Of a DNA stretch of 64,000 nucleotides, positions 23,301 through 35,102 are shown piece after piece. The notes under the pieces are model-generated. The model saw nothing but the letters and a program-made list of their open reading frames with translations, was not told the DNA's origin and did not search any database. The stretch covers positions 1 to 64,000 of the forward strand of contig WHVA01000146.1 of the NCBI GenBank assembly GCA_015179125.1, written 5' to 3'. This DNA comes from Gautieria morchelliformis (taxonomy: Eukaryota > Basidiomycota > Agaricomycetes > Gomphales > Gomphaceae). Position 1 is the stretch's first letter. Each line of letters begins with the position of its first letter. The position numbers were made by a program, and so were the translations under genes.

Positions 23301-26300
23301 TTGGCGGGGAAGACAACGAAGTCACATTGGTGTTTCTGTCTTACTCCTGGCCAAGCAACACACTCAGCGGTAGCCTATGGCAAAGTAGGTTACCCTTACC
23401 TCCTTCCTTTTCATGCGTATAAAAATATGTTACTAACATTGCTTTTCGTAGAACCGCCAGAATCTGATCTCCCTGATCTCCCTGGCATTCTCTGCCCCAC
23501 CTTTGAATCTGTCTCTTATATCCCCCTCCCGGATATTCCAAACATCACTGATCGCCTTTCTCTTTCAAAGCTCTTTCCAAACAACGCCATCAACGGCATC
23601 CCCGAACAAATCTTCCCGTACGTGGACTTTGCCAGCCTTACAGTCTCGCCCACGGGCATCACATTCACAGGAGGCTTAATCTGGGAAGCCGATGAGACCT
23701 CTTCGACAGTTCCGATAGCAGATCTAGGCACCATGGTTCTTTACGCGTTCTACGACTGGACTGATAAGACCTTTGAGCTGTCGCTAGACGTCAGCGTGAC
23801 GCTACCTTTGGCACCGAGTAGCCAGAGCTTGAAGTACCCCGAGGCGATTCTGATGGGGGCTATAGCGTATTCCAATCAAACGTGGATGTTCCACGCCGGG
23901 GTGTATGGTCTAAACATAGGGGCACTGTACGAGTTTTTCGACTCTGATAGCAGGGACGGTGTGGTGGACATGCTGGAAGCTATGGAGATCGAGGAGTTAT
24001 CTATGGACGGAACATACTCAGCGGGAAAGTTGACACTCCTGGAGGTTACCGGGGTCGTATTGTTGGGGGGTTGCAGGCTGATTTGAAGTACACATATGAG
24101 CCGTCGGGCTGGTCGGTCGAGATAGGGTTGGGAGAACGGGAGGCGAGTGCGACCGTTGGAGACATCGTGGGCAGCATTCTGGGGACGAACTTTGTGCTGC
24201 CTGCATGCGTGAGCAGCATCACGGTTTCCAAGACCCCCGAGAGCAAGATCTTCAGCATCAGCATATATAACATCGATGATCCAACGGGAAAATTTCTGAT
24301 TTTCGAGGGGAACTTCCAGGTCAACGGGCTCGGGTTCAGCTTTGTACAGATGAAGAAGTATGGCTTGAACCAGTTCACTAAGCGTGTCGTCAAGGTCGCT
24401 GTTTCCCAGCTACCGACAGCAACAGTACCACTTGTTGGCGATATGCCGCAACCCTTTGACGAGCTCGCCTTCCTTTGGGTCGATGATGCAAGCACGACAG
24501 CTGGCCTGACCCGCGCAGAGGTCCTGCTACTAAATACGCACCTGTTCCCGGATGAGCCCGGGATTCGTTTCAAGGAGCCTAAGCAGGTCGGCAAACAGAA
24601 CAGTGATGTCGTTGTAAAGGCCGGACTCCACTTTCTGGTCACCCTCAACATTCGAGGAGAGTCAACAGTGATCCTGGACCACCGCTTTGGCTCCACTAAG
24701 AATAGCACCGACCCTAGACAGCTGGCGCTGGTCACAACAACGGGGGAGGCAGGGCAGGCCCCGAATACCTCCACCAGCACCACCCAGGGAGACAGCGAAG
24801 TCACAGAAGCGCCAATTGGGAGAACATTTGGGGCCCTCACACTCCGCAACATCGGGCTTCAGTACAAGAACGACACGCTCTACATAATCTTTGACGCCTC
24901 GTTCCAGCTAGGGCCTTTGATGATGGAGCTGATTGGCTTCGGGATCGGAGTAGGTTTCGACGGCATACACAACCTGCAAAACCTCCCCAGCTCGCTGTCC
25001 GTAACACTGCAGGGCCTCGCCGTGGGTTTCGACAAGCCTCCGATCGTGATGAACGGCCTGTTCCAATATACCAACACTGCCGACCTCGAGCTGTACTCAG
25101 GGGCACTGACAGTGAGCTTCAGGCCGTACACGTTCATGGCCGCCGGGTTCTATGGCACAGCTAGCAATACGCTGCTCATAGCCGACCCATACAAGACGGT
25201 ATTCATATTTGCACGCCTCGCAGGCCCGCTTGTACGACTCGAATTCGCAGAGATCTCTGGGATCTGCGGGGGATTCGGATATAACAACACTGTACGGCAA
25301 CCAAGTGTGCAGGAGGTGGTCATCTTCCCATTTATTGGTGGCAACATTGATGCCGCGGAAAATCCGCTCGAGGCCTTGAGAGAGTTGACGACGCCCGGCC
25401 CCGGCGGGTGGGTGACTCCCCGCCCGGACACGTTCTGGCTTGCGGCGGGGTTGGACGTGAAAGCGATGAGCCTGGTATCAATTGACGCTGTAATTGTCGC
25501 TGAGTTCAATCCGTATGTAAAGCTGGGGATCTATGCCGTCTGCCGCGGCTCGCTCCCACCTAACTCAATTCCAAGCAAGAGTTTTCTCTTCATTGAATTT
25601 GGTATCCTCGCATCAATAGACTTCGAAGCTGGAATTTTCAAAGTCGAAGGACAGCTTTCGCCGAACTCATTCATTCTCGCATCATCCTGTCATATTCAAG
25701 GAGGGTTCGCCCTATTCTATTGGTTCAACGGCTCAGAGTATGATGGGGACTGGGTATTCTCCGTGGGCGGGTACCATCCTGCGTACACGCCGTTCCCGCA
25801 TTATCCCCGTCCGCCGCGGTTGGGAATCAGCTGGACAATAGGTGGTGGCATCAGCATTCAGGGTCTGTCCTACTTCGCCATCACGCCGAAGTGCTGCATG
25901 GCAGGTGGGGAACTTCATTTGGCGCTGTCGCTGGGGCCGCTGTCCGCATGGCTTGATGCGGGGACAAACTTCTTGATCAACTACAATCCGTTCTATTTCA
26001 TGGCGGACGTGTACATCAGCGTCGGGGTAGCATTCACTCTAGACCTCTGGATCGTGACAATCCGCATCAAAATTGAAATTGGGGCGCGACTCGAGTTGTC
26101 AGGACCCCCCTTCCAGGGCTTGGTGCACGTCGACTTTTGGGTGTTCGGCTTTGACATTCGCTTCGGAGCAGAATCGAAGACGCCGGAGGCTGCCACTTTG
26201 GACGAATTCTGGCAGCTGTTGCTGCAGCAAGGGGTTCCGGAGAAGCGCAAAACGACATTTGCGATGAAGCGGCGGCTGCAGGGCGTGTCCGGCAACAGCG

Positions 26301-27178
26301 AGGGCAAGGTCACCGCAGACGCTGGAAAAGACCACGTGTTCGCAATCGACAGTGGGCTGGTTCCGTCCAGCGAGAACAAAGAAGACAACAGTCTCTGGAT
26401 AGTACGCGGGGGAATCCTTGTCTTCATGGTACAAAGTCGCTTTGCCATGCAGGAGGCGAGTTGCACTCCGTCCGACGGCAATACAGCGAAAGGGCCAAAC
26501 ACACCCTTCTATGCAAAGCCGATGAAGCTGACGGAGGCCATCTCATCTATAATGCTTGTCACCATCACTCAGATGCATGCGGCGTTCGCTGAAGAGATAG
26601 ACAAATGGCGGATTGAGCCGATCATTAAATCTGTGCCCGTTGCCATTTGGGGCAAATGTGAGTGGTCTCTTTTATTTTCCCCGACATCCTCTGGCTCTCC
26701 AATAACCCTATCTACCATATCAGACTCCTCAGCGACAGATCCGCAAATGTCCGGCAATAATATTGACGCTCTGCTCGACGCCAGTGGCGCCACCATGCAA
26801 CTGATGATGGGTGCATCCATCAGAGCACCTTTGCCGACTATCTCACCCGACAACATCCCTAAATTCAACCTCGTCCATGCTATGTCGCAGGACGTGTATC
26901 CTAGTGGTCTGAATCCTCCTTTCCCGCCCACGCCGCCTGAGCAAAACCCCGAATGGTCGCCGGCGGCGCCCACCTCGGACCAATACGACAACGTGAAAGA
27001 ACAGTGGGCCAATCCCACGGAGGGGAGGGATGCAGGCACAATAGTGTTCGCGTTGTGGGCTGAGGCCTTCAAGTGGGCGGAGAAGGATACGGTCGGGATG
27101 ACGGGTGCGCTACCTCTGGTAGCTGTGGAGAGGTTGGGGCAGATCTATATGTCTCCGCCCCTTTTGTCGTCTGGTTGA
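20380..27178 (+). CDS. P3, metallo-beta-lactamase / DUF6603 giant protein
   Basis: Likely introns are 21434-21494, 23385-23451 (with TACTAAC branch site) and 26658-26723. With one base restored near 24065-24070 the product is about 2,201 aa. Residues about 1-370 are a metallo-beta-lactamase hydrolase: THWHVDH (90-96) binds metal, GDLP lies near 282, and SHHG (308-311) is the late histidine motif of the ComEC-like branch, whose members often act on nucleic acids. A low-complexity linker follows (around KPQPKPADNTAKASKP). The C-terminal half holds a long beta-rich region and a DUF6603 segment: KVEGQLSPNSFILA, VGGYHPAYTPFPHYPRPP, SGPPFQGLVHVDFWVFGF (about 25640-26170). The reading frame changes at G6 near 24070: either a 1-nt deletion or a 32-nt intron (24045-24076), too short to be likely. 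Substrate unknown. Confidence 0.85.
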
Positions 27179-27503
27179 TTGTGTACGATACTACTGTTAC
27201 GTGGCCTCGGGAATGTTCTTTGGTTGCTGGACAACGAGGGCTAACTTGGCTTCTACATTGACCAATACAATGATGCCGTCGGTGCTTACGACCCTAAGGC
27301 ACACACTCTCATTGGCAAACAAGAAAGCAAAATACAAATTAAAGAGCAGTCACTAAGTGAAATCCCGCCTTGTTAGTGACTACGGTAACTTCTCGTGGCG
27401 CGCGTCTACATGAACACTCATCTACACCAAACTTGTACTTCCTTGCTGGAGCAGCGAAGTACAGCAGGTTTGTGAGTATAACCTCATAGCGAACTCACAG
27501 GAC
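27179..27503. other. Intergenic P3 to phosphatase
   Basis: A non-coding stretch between co-directional genes. It should contain the P3 transcript end and the phosphatase promoter. No repeat or RNA gene is recognised. Confidence 0.5.
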
Positions 27504-29403
27504 GTGAACTCGCGTGCGAGTTCCCTTCTGGCTGTTCCATTCAAGGGGCGTAACTCCATGTCATTTCTTGTCCGCAAACCATCTCGCAGCCTTGCGGTCT
27601 TTTCCTTGGTCGGCATCGCCAGCACATCATACTTGTATTACCGTCGGAGGGAAGACATTGCCATGGCTAACCAGACCTTCGAGATCTCTGTCCGCACACG
27701 CGACTCTGCTGGCAACCGCGTTGCGTCAAAGCGCGTCCTGCCATTGCTCCTGCCCAGTGAGGTTGAGAAGCAACTAAAGGCATTTGCAAAGACCGACAGC
27801 GTGCTGAGGGACGGAATACAGTGGAACTGGCACACAGCCCAGGTCGCGGCGAACTCACCAGTCGAGGACGCGTTCGCCAACATAATCGTGGAGCGAGATC
27901 CGCCGCCAGCCCCTTCGATCGTGGAGAAAGATTCGCTGCCAGCCTCTTCAAATGGTGACCTGCTTTTCTTTACAGTCTTTGATGGCCACGGCGGCCCATA
28001 TACCTCTCGCCTTCTCTCCCAAACGCTCATCCCTACCGTCGCACTCGAGCTCTCCTTTCTCATGCACCAGCCCGTGTCGGATTCACCCCCTACAGCATCC
28101 AGTACCCTTGCATACCTTCGCTCATTTGTCCCGCAGTCACGCGCATCGACTATTCCGCGCACATTTGATCAAAGTCCCGCGTACGTATCCCTTGCTATCC
28201 AGAATGCTTTCGCCAAGCTTGACTCCGAACTCATCAATGCCCCTTTACGCATCATGGACGGCAAGCCATCGGATGATCCCCTGGCACTGGCGTCGATATA
28301 TCCCGCGCTTTCTGGATCGTGTGCGCTGCTTGCGCTGCTGGACACCGGCACTCGGAACATGTACGTCGCATGCACCGGCGATTCTCGAGCAGTGGCTGGC
28401 TACGTCGACCAGGAGACTGGAGCTTGGACAATGGAAGTCTTGACCGAGGATCAGACAGGCAGAAATCCGAACGAGTTGAAGAGGTACGCGTGTATGTACC
28501 GTCATTTTCTTAGATGCATGTCGCGCATTTTCCACACAAAAGTGAACTGTCTGCCATGAGTGTCACAGGTGAAAGCCGTGCCTGGAACTTGCAAACAGTC
28601 TCCCGTTCCTGTCATGCGCCCATAACTTATGTATTTTTCTCCCAGGATGCAGTCAGAACACCCTCCGGAAGAGAGTGAGGCGGTCATACAACGTGGACGT
28701 GTTCTTGGCGGACTCGAACCCACTCGCGCTTTCGGCGATGCGCGGTATAAATGGACCCGTGAAATCCAGGAGCGGTACATGTCCTTTCTCGTCTCATACT
28801 ATCCACAGCTGACATAATTAACTGGATGGAAACAGGCTCACTAAGACGTTCTTCCAAGGCTCGAGTTTCTGGCCCCGCCCGCCACCGTCCAACTTGAAGA
28901 CGCCTCCATACGTCACATCTCAGCCTGTAGTAACATATCGTACGGACTTTCTTCCGCCCCCTACACCCTCTCCCGCAAACCCTCCTCGCTCAAAAATGCG
29001 CTTCCTTATCCTCGCGACGGACGGACTCTGGGACACACTTTCATCACACGATGCCTGTGCCCTGGTCGCAGGCCACCTTGTGGGGCTGCGCGGCACTGTT
29101 CCCAAACAAGAGCTGGAGAGTCAGTTGGACCTTACCATCGGCACACGGGGCATTGAGGGAAAGGATAAGGCTTCGAAAGGCAAAGGGAAGGACGGGGGTG
29201 GATCGTGGACATTCAAGGACGAGAACCTCGCGACACACCTGGCTAGGAATGCCTTTGGTGGGGGTAACGAGCAGAAGCTAAGGGAGCTTATGTCAATCCC
29301 GGCGCCACTGGCAAGAAGCTATAGGGACGATATTACTGTAACTGTTGTATGGTGGGAGGAGGGTAAAGAGACCGAAAAACAGCAGACCAGGGCTAAGTTA
29401 TAG
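27504..29403 (+). CDS. Mitochondrial PP2C-type phosphatase (pyruvate dehydrogenase phosphatase-like)
   Basis: Exons 27504-28483, 28646-28774 and 28836-29403 sum to 558 aa. The enzyme removes phosphate from Ser/Thr residues using two metal ions. This subgroup (yeast Ptc5, animal PDP) reactivates the pyruvate dehydrogenase complex. The basic N-terminus followed by a hydrophobic stretch (SLAVFSLVGIASTSYLYYRRR) fits mitochondrial import and anchoring. PP2C motifs appear in order: FDGHGG (about 158-163), SGSCALLALL, GDSRAV, GGLEPTRAFGDARYKW, ATDGLWD and RDDITVTVVWW. The 162-bp first intron is longer than usual here and could hide a second small intron. A Lys/Gly-rich insert (KGKGKDGGG) near the C-terminus is variable. 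Its neighbours give no functional hint. Confidence 0.9.
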
Positions 29404-29652
29404 TGTCTAATGCAGATCATTTCAAAGCTATTGCAGTGGAGGCTGTGCACCTTAGAAAATGGCTTCAATTCCAAGAATGCGTCTAGTTCTGTATGGACTA
29501 GGGGTGGTATGAATGACCAGACAGACCAAAGCACATCTACAAAATGGGCTGAACCATCCGGACCGGCGTGCGACGGTAGCTGAAAACAACGTCAATGATA
29601 AAAACGGGTAAAGGTAAGTATTAATCTGCGTTGCCTAACGGTCGATATCAAA

Positions 29653-31972
29653 TCATATCATTGTTCTGGTCCTCGGCTTCATCCTTGCTGCAAATTTGCT
29701 TCCCTTGGGATGAAATACCTTATGGCCTACGCTTGCTATCTGCTGCGGTGGTCCTCGACGTGGCGGGTTGAACCCATGACCCTGTTCTTGGCTGGGACCT
29801 CCGCGGGCCTCATGCAAGTTGTTGCTCATGCTGGACGATGTGAAGGGCGTACCGGGCATCCGCTTCGCCAGCTGTTGTTTGTCCCGTCGTTGGGTCTCTG
29901 AAGGAGGGCTCGAGCGATGTCGTTTCGCTTCGTTAGGGCCGTGCTCCGCATCGTCATCACTACCACTAAAGCTTTTGCGCTTCTTAACTGGCTGCGCGTT
30001 GCCGTAGAATGAAGCAGGCTCTATGGGACTCGAATATCTTGCGCCGGGAGCGACCGATGACGAGGAAGGCGGAACAGACGGAGGGGAAGACTTTTCGGGG
30101 GCCGGGGTTGCCTCCCGACCTTCACCGTGTTCCTCCTCTTCGCCGTCCGAGGAATACGGTACAAGAGACACATTCGAGCGTAATGTACTGCCCTTGTCGG
30201 CCGTGACCTTTGCGATTCTTTCCTGCAACTTGACGGCTTGCGGGTAGGGCCTGGGAGAGAGAGGACTTGACTTGTCCAGTGCGGGCTTCTTCTGGGGCAC
30301 AGGCGATGAGGCGGGTGCAGCCGTCCCATTCGCCGGCACCCCGCGATCTTCATCATCGTCCTCGGGCATCTCCCGCTTCATGCCCTTCTTCAGACCGTTC
30401 GCACCGTGCAAATTAATCGCTGCCCCCAAGGCATCGCCTTGCATGCGCATGTAGAATAGCATGTAGGCATTCTTGCGGCCAACGACCGTAGATGACGTCG
30501 TTCGAATAACTGACTCGTCATTCGCATCGTACCAAAACCCGTCTGGGCCTTTCACATGCGCATAGTAGTGACCCGAATTCGGTCCGCTGCCGGCATGTGA
30601 AATAACAGCATATAGAGCGTAACGCGGGCCGTGCTGCAAACGGTACAGTGTCAATACCTACGGGACACGTCATGGTGCATGAACGCACCTGTCCTTCGCT
30701 CATGGCGGGTTGCAACTCGAGTGTATGTCCATACTCGATTGTGTGGCTTATTTTGCGGCCGAGCGGCGTGAACCGCTTCAGATGCACAGTGAGACATACG
30801 GGGGCATCGTGCACTGTAAACTGTTTTTCCGCATTCACCATCTTCTTACAGCGTTCACATTTGTATTTATTGGCGCCGCGGAGGTGGTCAACTTGCACGA
30901 ACTTGGCAATGGCTTGTTTTAAGGATCCAACGCTCTGTATGTCGAGACTGAGATCGAGGATGGCATCAAAGGTATCCGAAGGATGTCCGCAAGAACTGCA
31001 CGTCACCCGTGACCGTAGTCGACCACCGAAGAGCCTATGGACCCAAGTGGTTTGTGCTATCTTAGTATCCAACTTTCTGTGAGAGCATCAGCAGCAGCTG
31101 TAACAAAAGTAGTTCGAAAGCGTACGGCGGATAACCTGCCAGACACGAGCGTTGGAGCGCATCTACTGAGTAGCGCAAAAATTCATGGGCGTCCTCTTGC
31201 CTTCCACGGTGCATGTGTTTGGCTATGCCTACAGAGCTGTTAAGGATATTATGCGAAAAATCAAACAAGAAAGCTACGGACGATGTAAATTGCCAACCAC
31301 CTGAGTTGGAATAAACGGCTTCTCCCTCTTGAGAAAAGCCGACTTCATGGTGTCTCTTAACTTACAGGCCATGCAGAAGTTGTCAGAAACACGACCTTTG
31401 GGATTGAGTGGCGTTAAATTAAGTTGCGTATGAGCGTGGATCAAACGCCACCACGTACATTTGTCATCTGGTGAGCCGTGCTGGTTCAACAAGTGTTGCA
31501 ACGGCGGGGTATGTATTAGACATTGCAGCACGGAATTCAAGAAGCACGTGTTGCCAGTGTTGATAAACCCGGGGCTTGTCTGATGCTTCATCACCCAGGT
31601 GGTGATGATGGGGCGGCTATATATTGAATGATCGGGTGTGAATGGAGAGGTGGGCGCAGCGCCATTTGCGAGTGGCTTAGCAGGCAACGGGGGTCGAGCA
31701 TTACGTGCGCTCTGGGACGAGTAGAGTCAGTCAGTTAGAGCGTGGGGGAAATTTGAGCCACTGACCTCATCGCTGGACACATTGATGTAAGGATATTTGG
31801 CCTCTCCTTGGGCCAATGCGCCTGTGGACGAGCCCTCAACAAACTCTATTTTGTCGCTCAGTATGGCATCCAAGCCCGAGCCTCGCGAGGGTTGTGGGGC
31901 TCCGTCTGCGTCCTTGGAGTGCGGAAAGTTAGAGGGGGACGTGAGCGCGATCGGGGAGGCCACAGCGAGCAT
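29653..31972 (-). CDS. Ubiquitin carboxyl-terminal hydrolase, USP36/USP42-like
   Basis: Five exons (31972-31766, 31711-31282, 31228-31126, 31076-30689, 30633-29653) give 702 aa. The introns are 49-55 bp. This cysteine protease removes ubiquitin from proteins. Catalytic motifs: GFINTGNTCFLNSVLQCL (Cys box), GRQEDAHEFLRYSVDAL, the paired CxxC zinc ribbon (CSSCGHPSDTFD and KCERCKKMV), and GPNSGHYYAHV plus DANDESV (His and Asp/Asn boxes). After about residue 400 comes a long disordered, Ser/Pro-rich tail ending in basic KPRTRTMI, as in nucleolar USP36-type enzymes that act on ribosome-biogenesis factors. The start could also be 31 codons upstream at 32065. The splice choices at 31229-31281 and 31077-31125 were set so the family blocks RIAKHM and AGYPPKLD join correctly. 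Confidence 0.9.
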
Positions 31973-32526
31973 CGCGCTATGCGGAGTTCTGTGAAACACC
32001 TGGAGACAGCGAAAGGCGGTGCGTGTTGCTCCCAGACGCGTGAACCTGGTGGTGGTACAAAGCAAATTTCAAACTCCGCTTCTTCTTTCAACCGAAATAG
32101 GCCACACGTCCGAAATTTCGCCCCGCTAAAATGGACGCGCCGCCAAAATGGATACCAGATGTTGTATACTTGTAGTAATCACGGGGATGGCTTAACGATG
32201 GCAGGACGTACTGTAACTGCTTCTGACTTTACGTACCAAGGCCGTGCGGCGGACGGTTAGGATGCCACTAGATGGCGGGTGGCTTCAGGCGCGCGTACTC
32301 TGCACTGTTTAAGTCGTGGTCAAGATATCCAACTCTGCGCGTTTTCACGAATACAAAATATTTCTCACTAGTCAAAAATTGGAAGCTTGCAAATACAATA
32401 AAATATTGCGAGTCTACAACGATTCTTCACGAAAAATATTAGAAATGTACAAAAACGGTACCGATGTGGTCGCCACATGAGATATCATCAGCTGCATCTT
32501 GAAATTCAGCTGGTAATGGTATGCCC
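31973..32526. other. Intergenic upstream of USP gene
   Basis: Non-coding, AT-rich towards 32330-32460. It contains the USP promoter and the 3' end of the zinc-finger gene. I see no repeat or RNA gene. Confidence 0.45.
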
Positions 32527-33671
32527 TCAAATGCCTTGGCTCAATAACCAGTCAGTCCCAGCCCCGATGTTCCAAGTAGAGCCATACGACGAAGGCTGTT
32601 GTTGTATGAGTCTATAAGTGTCATGGTACAACTGAGGCCGCGCCGAGTAATCGCGCCCTTCCATTGGAGTTGAAAGGGTGGTTGCCTGACTCCATCCAGA
32701 CGACTGAGAGGCGTAACCGGGCAAAAGGCCAGAAGCGCCACCTGCTTGGGTGTACGGATCCGGACCGTATTCAACCAAAGAAGACACCTGGGACCAGCGG
32801 TGAGTGCTTACGGTCGATGCAGAATTCAACATCCAGTCGCCGAGCGAAGAAGTGTTCCAAGCTGAGTCCGAGGCGTCGGGGGAGGGGGCACTCTGGTGAA
32901 GAATATCATCCTCTGCTTTGAGGAACGAATACGGCATCGGTGGAGGAGCCTTCCCTTGATAAACCATCATAACTTGAGCTGGGTACTGCTCAGGAGAGAG
33001 GCTCCACCAGTCTGTACCGTGCCTTTTTTGTAGATGGGTAAAAAAATGATCTACTCTTTTGATTCTATGCCAAAAATTTAGTAGCAGGGAGGGGCATCAG
33101 GGAGATATGGACTCACCTGGCGTCGCAACGGTGGCAAATGCAGACGACTATTTCACCATGCTGCTTTTTTCGGTGGCGGCTACGAGGCGCAGGGTCGCGG
33201 AAGCTTCGCGGACAAATGCCACATCTGTATGCCTCCGCCTTGGTGCTTGAAGCGGAAGGTTAGATCATCTGTGAACGCAGGACACCGGTGACGTACTGAG
33301 TGTTCCAGTGGATATTCTGGACAGACAGTGAGATGTGAAAAATGGACTATTGAAGGAAAACACACCAATGCACTGCGCTGATTAAAACCCTTTGAACATT
33401 TGGGCCAGGCGCATTTGTGAGGTCTGAAAACTTGAATAAGAGCACGCATGTCATCTTTGGTCGTAGCCACTGACCTAGACTGAGTGTGAGATAGCCCGTG
33501 TTTATTTAAGCCGGTCTTTGTTCCGAAGGCTTTGAGACAACCGTCGTGTTCGCATTTGTACCGCTCCTGTTGCTATAGAAATGGGGTGGATTCATGAAGA
33601 TCAAGAGTTAGAATGACGATGCGTACCTTGTTTACCGGCTTGCCAGACTTGTGCTTGGGCTGCAATGGCAT
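32527..33671 (-). CDS. C2H2 zinc-finger protein (three fingers)
   Basis: Six exons (33671-33627, 33566-33475, 33423-33366, 33316-33297, 33245-33117, 33022-32527) sum to 840 nt, 279 aa. Finger 1 is CEHDGCLKAFGTKTGLNKHGLSH. Finger 2 is CAWPKCSKGFNQRSALNIHWNTH, completed only by splicing a 20-nt exon. Finger 3 is CGICPRSFRDPAPRSRHRKKQH, followed by a CICHRC cysteine pair. Fingers 1 and 2 are joined by a TQSRPHK linker like the canonical TGERPHK. The C-terminal half is Ser/Gln/Tyr-rich (YRLIQQQPSSYGS), typical of a transactivation region. It is probably a nuclear DNA-binding transcription factor; targets are unknown. The last intron (33023-33116) has a weak acceptor (AAAAAAG), so the third-finger junction is the least certain part. 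Confidence 0.78.
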
Positions 33672-34642
33672 GATGGGTGAGGGGGACGGTCAACGCACAT
33701 TGCTCAACTTATATGCTGGTCCCAGGGAGGCGGTGGGAAAAGAACCTGGTAGGAGGGAGGCGCGGCCGAAAGGTGGACGTAGAAGCAGACATACATCACA
33801 GATCTCGATCGCGTGTATACAGCAATCTGAGACCAGCCTCTTTTCGTCTGACAATTAGGGGCGAGACGCCGGACACTACATATCTTAGAGCAGACAAGAG
33901 AATATTTGTCCCAATATCTGGAATTCAGTTCAGATAATACAGACTTGGCCCCAAAACCAGGAAAGAGGACACATCTGCACAGGCAGAAAGCGGCGCGGGA
34001 GGCGGCGACTGTGCTGCAGTCAGCAGGTGCGGGACAGGCGAGTGGCGGGCAAATTACCCGTGTGAAGGTGCTGGTGTTTGGTGGCAACGAAAATGACTTC
34101 TTTTTTCAGGAGGGGCGATGCGACGACGACAGGGTGAGGAGGATTGGGTTAGTGAATAGATTCGGGCAAACAGAACAAGCGCGCTGCCACATGTGCACGT
34201 GTACAGCTGTGGCGCTCAGGTGAGGCCTCAGCGGGAGACGTGGGCACAGCGAGCTTAGAGTGTACGCACCTGTACACCAGGAGGGTGGACAGGAACCATG
34301 CCACAGACACGGGTTAGGGGCCGGCGACAAAAAACATTATCAAATATTCGGGTCCGCTCCCAACCAGAAGGGGGTTAAGTGCAACCTCATATTTCCTGCA
34401 ATATCACCACTATCAACACGCGTGTGGGCAACAACGGTGGCTGTGTGTCAACGACAATGTATCCATCATTGGCTATCAATCAAGCCCGAGGCCTGCCCCT
34501 TCAATACGTTTCGTCACCTTGTCCGCCATCCACGGAGCAATGGCCCACAGGTCCGGCCAAGTGAAAGAGCAGTACTGAGAATGGCCCGCTCCTGTCACAA
34601 GCTCAAAGTCTTCTTCTTCAGCCCTCACCAGAGTTGGGTTAG
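33672..34642. other. Intergenic, no gene recognised
   Basis: Contains the zinc-finger gene promoter. Open frames here (for example 33906-34223, plus strand) have no recognisable motif. The right end, 34560-34642, may contain further remnants of the F-box gene to the right. Confidence 0.4.
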
Positions 34643-34945
34643 TCAACTGCGCGACAAGCCTGCAGTATTATTCGGTGAGCCCAACGAGCTGGGTGTCAAA
34701 ATAGGCACAGACATCAGGCTCCCCACCCATATACCCCCATCCTCCTCCAACCCTGTCGTAGTTACCCGACGCTTGTCGTGTCCACCGGGTGTGTGCTTAG
34801 GATATTCTACATGAGAAGAGGACGGGGTGGGGTGCCGCAGTTTTGCAAGTGAGATATCCGGCGGGTGCAGTAACAAACACGCGTTGGCATTGACCCGGAA
34901 AGATTTGCGAGGTTTGTGCAGTACACCCAGCGCAAGAATCCGCAC
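34643..34945 (-). pseudogene. Distal fragment of F-box gene
   Basis: A minus-strand reading frame contains LHPPDISLAKLRHPTPSSSH and YPKHTPGGHDKRR. I recall this region from the C-terminal half of Agaricomycete F-box proteins whose N-terminal half is seen at 35103-35841. Between the two parts the frame is broken by stops, and the C-terminal frame also stops at 34643. The gene is therefore either a pseudogene or contains introns I could not place. Confidence 0.4.
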
Positions 34946-35102
34946 ATCTGCAAACTGGACTACTACCTGTACATCGCGGTTGTCAATGTTAATTTAACAA
35001 CTCGGGTGCGATTAAACCGGATCGGCGCACTCGGATCCGAGTATCAAGATGGAGCAGATCACTCTGGACCCTTTAGGAACAAGATTGGGCATGAGATCGA
35101 CA

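Noticed and set aside
33906-34223. 105-codon plus-strand frame
   Set aside because: No motif, no splice continuation and no conservation evidence.
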